This document shows positions 59,812 to 64,000 of a stretch of 64,000 bases of DNA, piece after piece. Under the pieces are notes generated by a model. It searched no databases and was not told the origin of the DNA. It worked only from the letters and a program-made list of their open reading frames with translations. The position numbers and the translations under genes were made by a program. Within the stretch, counting starts at the first letter, position 1, and every line of letters begins with the position of its first letter. Source of the DNA: Gemmatimonadota bacterium. Lineage in GTDB: Bacteria > Gemmatimonadota > Gemmatimonadetes > Gemmatimonadales > GWC2-71-9. Where the stretch lies: the NCBI GenBank assembly GCA_003221035.1, contig QHUB01000015.1, forward strand, positions 1 through 64,000. The letters are read 5' to 3'.

Positions 59812-61191
59812 TTAGTTGAGAAACCAGTATACCAGTCCGACCATCCCGAGCAGAAGCACCGCTGCGCTGCTCCCGCACCCTTTGCCCTTTTTCTCCTGCT
59901 GTTGCGCCACCGGCGCGCGTTTCACCGGCGCCTTGGCCGGAACAGGGGGTTTCGCCGCCGCCGGTTTCGCCACCGCCGGTTTTGGTGGTTGCGGCGACAT
60001 CGTCAATACTTCCATCACGCGGGTTCCCCCACCCTTTGCTACAGCCTCGCCGTCGTCGGTGGGCTCGAAGACCGTCGCGATCTCGCCGAACCGGACCGTC
60101 ACACCCGGCGCGAGCGGCGACTCCCCCTTGATCTGGTCGCCGTCGATGAACGTCCCGTTCGTGGAATCGAGGTCTACCAATACCCATACGCCTTCGCGAC
60201 GCTGGAGCTTCGCATGGCTCGTCGAGACGGATTCATCCGGGATAACGATATCGTTGTAGTCCGCTCGTCCGATATTGACGATCGGCGTCTTCACACTCAG
60301 ACGCTCACCCTTCAGGCTACCGCCGCGGACCAGGAAACTGGCCAGCGGAGCGGCGGAGGGACGGCCAGACGCTGTCGGCGGGTTCTGCTTCGGTGACGGG
60401 CCATGCACCGTCTCGCGCAGTTTCGAGACCTCACCCCTCGTGGGCGGAACAGGGGGCACGGCAGGCGCGGGGATGTTAGCGGCCGGCCCCGGTTGAGGGT
60501 TTTGCGGCGGAGACGGCGGCGGGGCTGCTGCCGTATCGGCGTAGAACCGGAATTTTTCTTCCCCAATGGTGAGCACATCGGCGCGAGCCAGGAGCCGCTG
60601 TCCCTCGATGCGGACGTCGTTGACCGACGTCCCGTTCGTGCTGGAATCGACCACGAGATAGCCCTTGGGCGTCTGTACGATCTCAGCGTGACGACGCGAC
60701 ACGTCCTTGCCTGGGACCACGACGTCGCAGGACGCGTCGCGTCCGAACACGAGCGACGCACCGGTGATGGCGTATTCGCGGCCGTCCGTGAGCGACACGA
60801 CGCGGCCGCCGGTATTCGTGGTGGCCTTGCCTCCCTTGGCTTCCGCCTTGGCCTGCGCCATGGCTTGGGGCAGGTTCATCGCCTGGACGTACTGGGTACT
60901 GCCGCTGCGGCGTTCGTCTACGAACGTCAGCTCTTGCCCGGCTACCTCAACCTTGTCGCCGTGGAGCAGCGGCGTCGGCTCGGCGCCCAGGCGGACCCCG
61001 TTGATCAGGACCTCAGCCTCAGGGACGGCTTTGGAAATGACGAACTGACCGTCTGGCAAGGATTTTAGTTTCGCATGTTTGGGAAGCACACCGGGGAAGA
61101 CCAACGGGACTGCGCTGCCAGGATCGGCACCGAGCAGCACCTCCCCTTGTGGGAGCGTGAAGCGCTTCCCTCCCATTTCAAGCAACGCCAT
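59812..61191 (-). CDS. Multi-FHA-domain protein with C-terminal transmembrane anchor
   Basis: FHA signatures LVFGRDASCDVVVPGKDVSRRHAEI...SSTNGTSVND and VNIGRADYNDIVIPDESVSTSHAKL...DSTNGTFIDGD; degenerate N-terminal FHA; tail SSAAVLLLGMVGLVYWFLN. Confidence 0.9.
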   Translation of the reverse strand: MALLEMGGKRFTLPQGEVLLGADPGSAVPLVFPGVLPKHAKLKSLPDGQFVISKAVPEAEVLINGVRLGAEPTPLLHGDKVEVAGQELTFVDERRSGSTQYVQAMNLPQAMAQAKAEAKGGKATTNTGGRVVSLTDGREYAITGASLVFGRDASCDVVVPGKDVSRRHAEIVQTPKGYLVVDSSTNGTSVNDVRIEGQRLLARADVLTIGEEKFRFYADTAAAPPPSPPQNPQPGPAANIPAPAVPPVPPTRGEVSKLRETVHGPSPKQNPPTASGRPSAAPLASFLVRGGSLKGERLSVKTPIVNIGRADYNDIVIPDESVSTSHAKLQRREGVWVLVDLDSTNGTFIDGDQIKGESPLAPGVTVRFGEIATVFEPTDDGEAVAKGGGTRVMEVLTMSPQPPKPAVAKPAAAKPPVPAKAPVKRAPVAQQQEKKGKGCGSSAAVLLLGMVGLVYWFLN

Positions 61192-61265
61192 GCAGGTGTG
61201 CTCCCGTATCTATGGCCAGGCGGTGAAGTTACGCCTCGGCGTATACCCGGGCAAGGAAGCTGAGG

Positions 61266-62348
61266 TTAGCTGATCCCCACGGATTCTTCACGTCCGATCA
61301 GACCGTTGCGCAGCCAGTACCAAAAGATCAACGCTCCGACGATCACCGTCGCATAGCTGTTGATGAATCGCCAGATCAACGTGTAGCTCGGCGTCAACTC
61401 GCGCGGAACGTAGATCGACATGACGGCAGCCGAGGTCAACTCCGCGAGCCCCGATCCTCCCGGCGTGGGCGCGAAATACAACAGGAAGGAAATCAGCGTC
61501 TGCAGCAGGAGGATGTCGGTAAAGTCCGCCGGCACACCGAGCACGCGTAGCGCGACGTACCCGGCCAGCAGTTTGTTGGCGTGCGATGGTGCCGAGATCA
61601 CAATCGCCAACAGGAGCGTGACCAGCCCTTTGGCAGAGCCGAAGGCGACCATACAGTCGTGCGCGTGATCAACCCCCGCCGACAACCTCTCCATCCGCGC
61701 AGCGGCCTTCGGACTCCGCCGGCCGATCCGGACGGCCAGCCGCTGAATGAACCGCTTCACCATTCCGGGCGCTATGATCGCGACCAGCATCAGCAAGCCG
61801 ATGACCCCGAAGATCGACAGGCTGGTCTTGAAGAGGTCGTATAAGGTGATGCCAAGGACGATGCCGTGTTGCGACAGCGACTTCCCCGCCCCGAACCACA
61901 CGGCCAGGGGTCCCGCAATCGCAAAAAACCCTACGGTCGCGATGAAGGTGACGAAAATCGAGCTGAGGGCGATGGGGACCGGCACTCCGGCGCGCTTCAT
62001 GACCCACATGGACATCGGGGCGGAGCCCGACTGAAACGGCGTGAGGTAGGCTCCCCAGGCGCCGAAGCCACCGGCCAGAATCATGTCGCGGAGCCTGACC
62101 TGGGGATACACGTGGCGGGTGCAGACCCACAGTCGCAGGCCGCCGCCTACCCAGTCCATCGATGCGAGGCAGAGGCCTACAACGAACCAGCCCCAATGCA
62201 GCCGGAGGAAGGGGGAAAGAAAAACGTCGACGCGATCGCCCTTGAAAACGACGTAATAGCCGACGAGGAGTCCGACTCCGCAGAGGGAGATGAGGGCAAA
62301 GAGCTCCAGGCCACGACGAAGGAGCCGCGGGGTCAGGGCGAGCGCCAC
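61266..62348 (-). CDS. Flippase-like/LPG synthase TM-domain membrane protein
   Basis: GGFGAWGAYLTPFQSGSAPMSMWVMKRAGVP; YFAPTPGGSGLAELTSAAVMSIYVP; many TM segments. Confidence 0.85.
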   Translation of the reverse strand: MALALTPRLLRRGLELFALISLCGVGLLVGYYVVFKGDRVDVFLSPFLRLHWGWFVVGLCLASMDWVGGGLRLWVCTRHVYPQVRLRDMILAGGFGAWGAYLTPFQSGSAPMSMWVMKRAGVPVPIALSSIFVTFIATVGFFAIAGPLAVWFGAGKSLSQHGIVLGITLYDLFKTSLSIFGVIGLLMLVAIIAPGMVKRFIQRLAVRIGRRSPKAAARMERLSAGVDHAHDCMVAFGSAKGLVTLLLAIVISAPSHANKLLAGYVALRVLGVPADFTDILLLQTLISFLLYFAPTPGGSGLAELTSAAVMSIYVPRELTPSYTLIWRFINSYATVIVGALIFWYWLRNGLIGREESVGIS

Positions 62349-62414
62349 GCCCGCGAAACTAGGAGAGATTCGTGGCTTTGGGTAGGGTGGCGGTCTTAGT
62401 TATCTTTGCGAGTT

Positions 62415-64000
62415 ATGCCTGCGCCTCCGCAACGCATCATTCTCCGCAACGTACGCCAGCACAATCTGAAGGGCATCACCGTCGAGTTCCCTCGGGCGGC
62501 GCTGTCGGTCGTCACCGGGCCCTCGGGCTCGGGCAAGAGCTCCCTGGCGTTCGACACGCTCTATGCCGAGGGGCAGCGGCGCTATATCGAATCGCTGTCG
62601 ACCTATGCCAAGCAGTTCCTCGAGCGGATGCCAAAGCCCCTGGTCGACGCGATGGAGGGACTGTCTCCGGCCGTCGCGATCGAACAGAAGAACCCCACGA
62701 CGTCGAGCCGCTCGACGGTCGGTACGGCCACGGAAATTGCCGATTTCCTCAGGCTGCTGTGGGCCCGCGCGGGCGCGCAGACGTGTCTGCAATGCGGCGC
62801 GGGGGTCAAGCGGGATACGGTTCAGGAAGTTGTGGATGCCGTGATTGCGGATTGCGGAATGCGGAATGCGGAATTGCCGCTCCTCGTGTCGTTCCCCTTG
62901 CCACAATCAGCACACCGTCCCGATGTTGAAATCGCCGCTCAGCTGCGCGCCGCGGGTTTTGTTCGGGCGCAAGTCGACGGCGAGACAGTTCGTCTCGATG
63001 AAGAAGGCGCCGAGCAGCGTGTTCGATCTGGAAAAGAAGTGCTCGTCCTGGTGGATCGAATTGCTCTGACCGACGAGAACCGAGGCAGGCTTGCGGACGC
63101 TGTCGCGACTGCGTTCAGCGAAGGAGAAGGAATCGCCGTCGCACTGAACAATGGCGACCGCCGCCGCTTCTCCGAGCATCCAGCGTGCTCCGCGTGCGGG
63201 ACCGCGGCGCCCGTGCTCACACCCACCCTCTTTTCCTTTAATAACCCCCGCGGTGCGTGTCCCACCTGCAACGGCTTTGGGGCGGTCCTCGAGTACGACG
63301 AGTCCTTGATTGTCCCGGATCCGCGCCGCTCGCTCGCGCGCGGCGCCCTCGACCCGTGGACCAAGCCCCGCTATGAGGGACGGCGCCGGCTGCTGCGCGA
63401 GACGGCGCGCGCGCGCGGCATTGGCCTGGACACGTCCTGGGAGGACATCGCGCCGCGGGACCGGCAATTCCTGCTCCAGAACAAGGGCGGCCGCTATCTC
63501 GGCATCTTCCCTTTCCTCGAGCGGCTGGAGGACAAGCGCTACAAGCAGTACATCCGCGTGTTCTTGCGGCAGTATCAGCTCGCAAAGACGTGCCCCGCAT
63601 GCAATGGGGCGCGGCTCAAACCGGGGTCGTTGGCCGTGCGTGTCGCGGGAAAAACGATCGCCGAAGCCGCCGCGCTGACCGCTACGGAGTTGGCCACATG
63701 GCTCGAGCGCCTCGAGCTGCCGGCATTTCAGCAGACCGTCGCGAACCACATTCTCGGCGAGCTGCGCGCGCGCGTCGGGTTCGTCAACGACGTCGGCCTG
63801 GGCTATCTCACGCTCGACCGCCAAACGCGCACTCTCTCGGGAGGCGAGGCTCAGCGCATCGCGCTCTCGAACGCCCTCGGCTCGCGCCTGGTCGATACAC
63901 TGTACGTCCTGGACGAGCCGTCGATCGGCCTCCACCCCGCCGACATGGATCGGCTGCTCGGACTCTTGCGGAAGCTTTCCGATGCCGGCAACACCGTCGT
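62415..64000 (+). CDS. uvrA: Excinuclease ABC subunit A (truncated at window edge)
   Basis: ATG at 62415: MPAPPQRIILRNVRQHNLKGITVEFPRAALSVVTGPSGSGKSSLAFDTLYAEGQRRYIESLSTYAKQFL; TLSGGEAQRIALSNALGSRLVDTLYVLDEPSIGLHP; no stop before 64000. Confidence 0.97.
   Translation, partial: MPAPPQRIILRNVRQHNLKGITVEFPRAALSVVTGPSGSGKSSLAFDTLYAEGQRRYIESLSTYAKQFLERMPKPLVDAMEGLSPAVAIEQKNPTTSSRSTVGTATEIADFLRLLWARAGAQTCLQCGAGVKRDTVQEVVDAVIADCGMRNAELPLLVSFPLPQSAHRPDVEIAAQLRAAGFVRAQVDGETVRLDEEGAEQRVRSGKEVLVLVDRIALTDENRGRLADAVATAFSEGEGIAVALNNGDRRRFSEHPACSACGTAAPVLTPTLFSFNNPRGACPTCNGFGAVLEYDESLIVPDPRRSLARGALDPWTKPRYEGRRRLLRETARARGIGLDTSWEDIAPRDRQFLLQNKGGRYLGIFPFLERLEDKRYKQYIRVFLRQYQLAKTCPACNGARLKPGSLAVRVAGKTIAEAAALTATELATWLERLELPAFQQTVANHILGELRARVGFVNDVGLGYLTLDRQTRTLSGGEAQRIALSNALGSRLVDTLYVLDEPSIGLHPADMDRLLGLLRKLSDAGNTV
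62844..62871. repeat. Four 7-bp tandem units inside uvrA
   Basis: ATTGCGG ATTGCGG AATGCGG AATGCGG, with a partial fifth unit AATTGCC. Confidence 0.85.

Overview
This 64 kb GC-rich bacterial chromosomal window carries about 55 protein genes on both strands and one tRNA. Gene content and style suggest a Gemmatimonadota-like organism, but that is inference only. I see no CRISPR array, phage, transposase or rRNA. Recognisable blocks are: a truncated type IV pilin-like cluster (1-1785, minus); tRNA-Ile(GAT); S41 protease and TPR genes; typA; a CDF/CNNM pair; a minus-strand operon DUF58-vWA-mfd-PPIase-PPIase-pdxA (19.5 to 9.9 kb); a DUF4384 protein; a two-component system plus RND metal-efflux set (22.6-29.9 kb); rho and lepA; a long plus-strand run with many 4-nt overlaps (36.2-43.1 kb) containing sugar kinases, a STAS/HATPase module, a PLP enzyme and ftsE-ftsX-envC; an ABC exporter; pcm and nfo; a zinc/manganese-type ABC uptake locus with no ATPase gene; an M30-like protease; malic enzyme and pckA; a PP2C plus triple-FHA pair; and partial uvrA. 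The least expected signal is a set of short tandem repeats: 7-bp units, about four copies each, at five loci, and a shared 10-bp unit at two loci. Several lie inside conserved genes (mfd, uvrA, envC, a heptosyltransferase) at variable loops or the signal peptide. Other notable points are two genes that appear to need CTG starts, C9/G9 tracts where a -1 slip would fuse neighbouring genes, and very short divergent promoters with dyads. No completely new multi-gene system can be proven from sequence alone. The best candidates are the repeat family, the STAS/HATPase module and the ATPase-less metal uptake locus.
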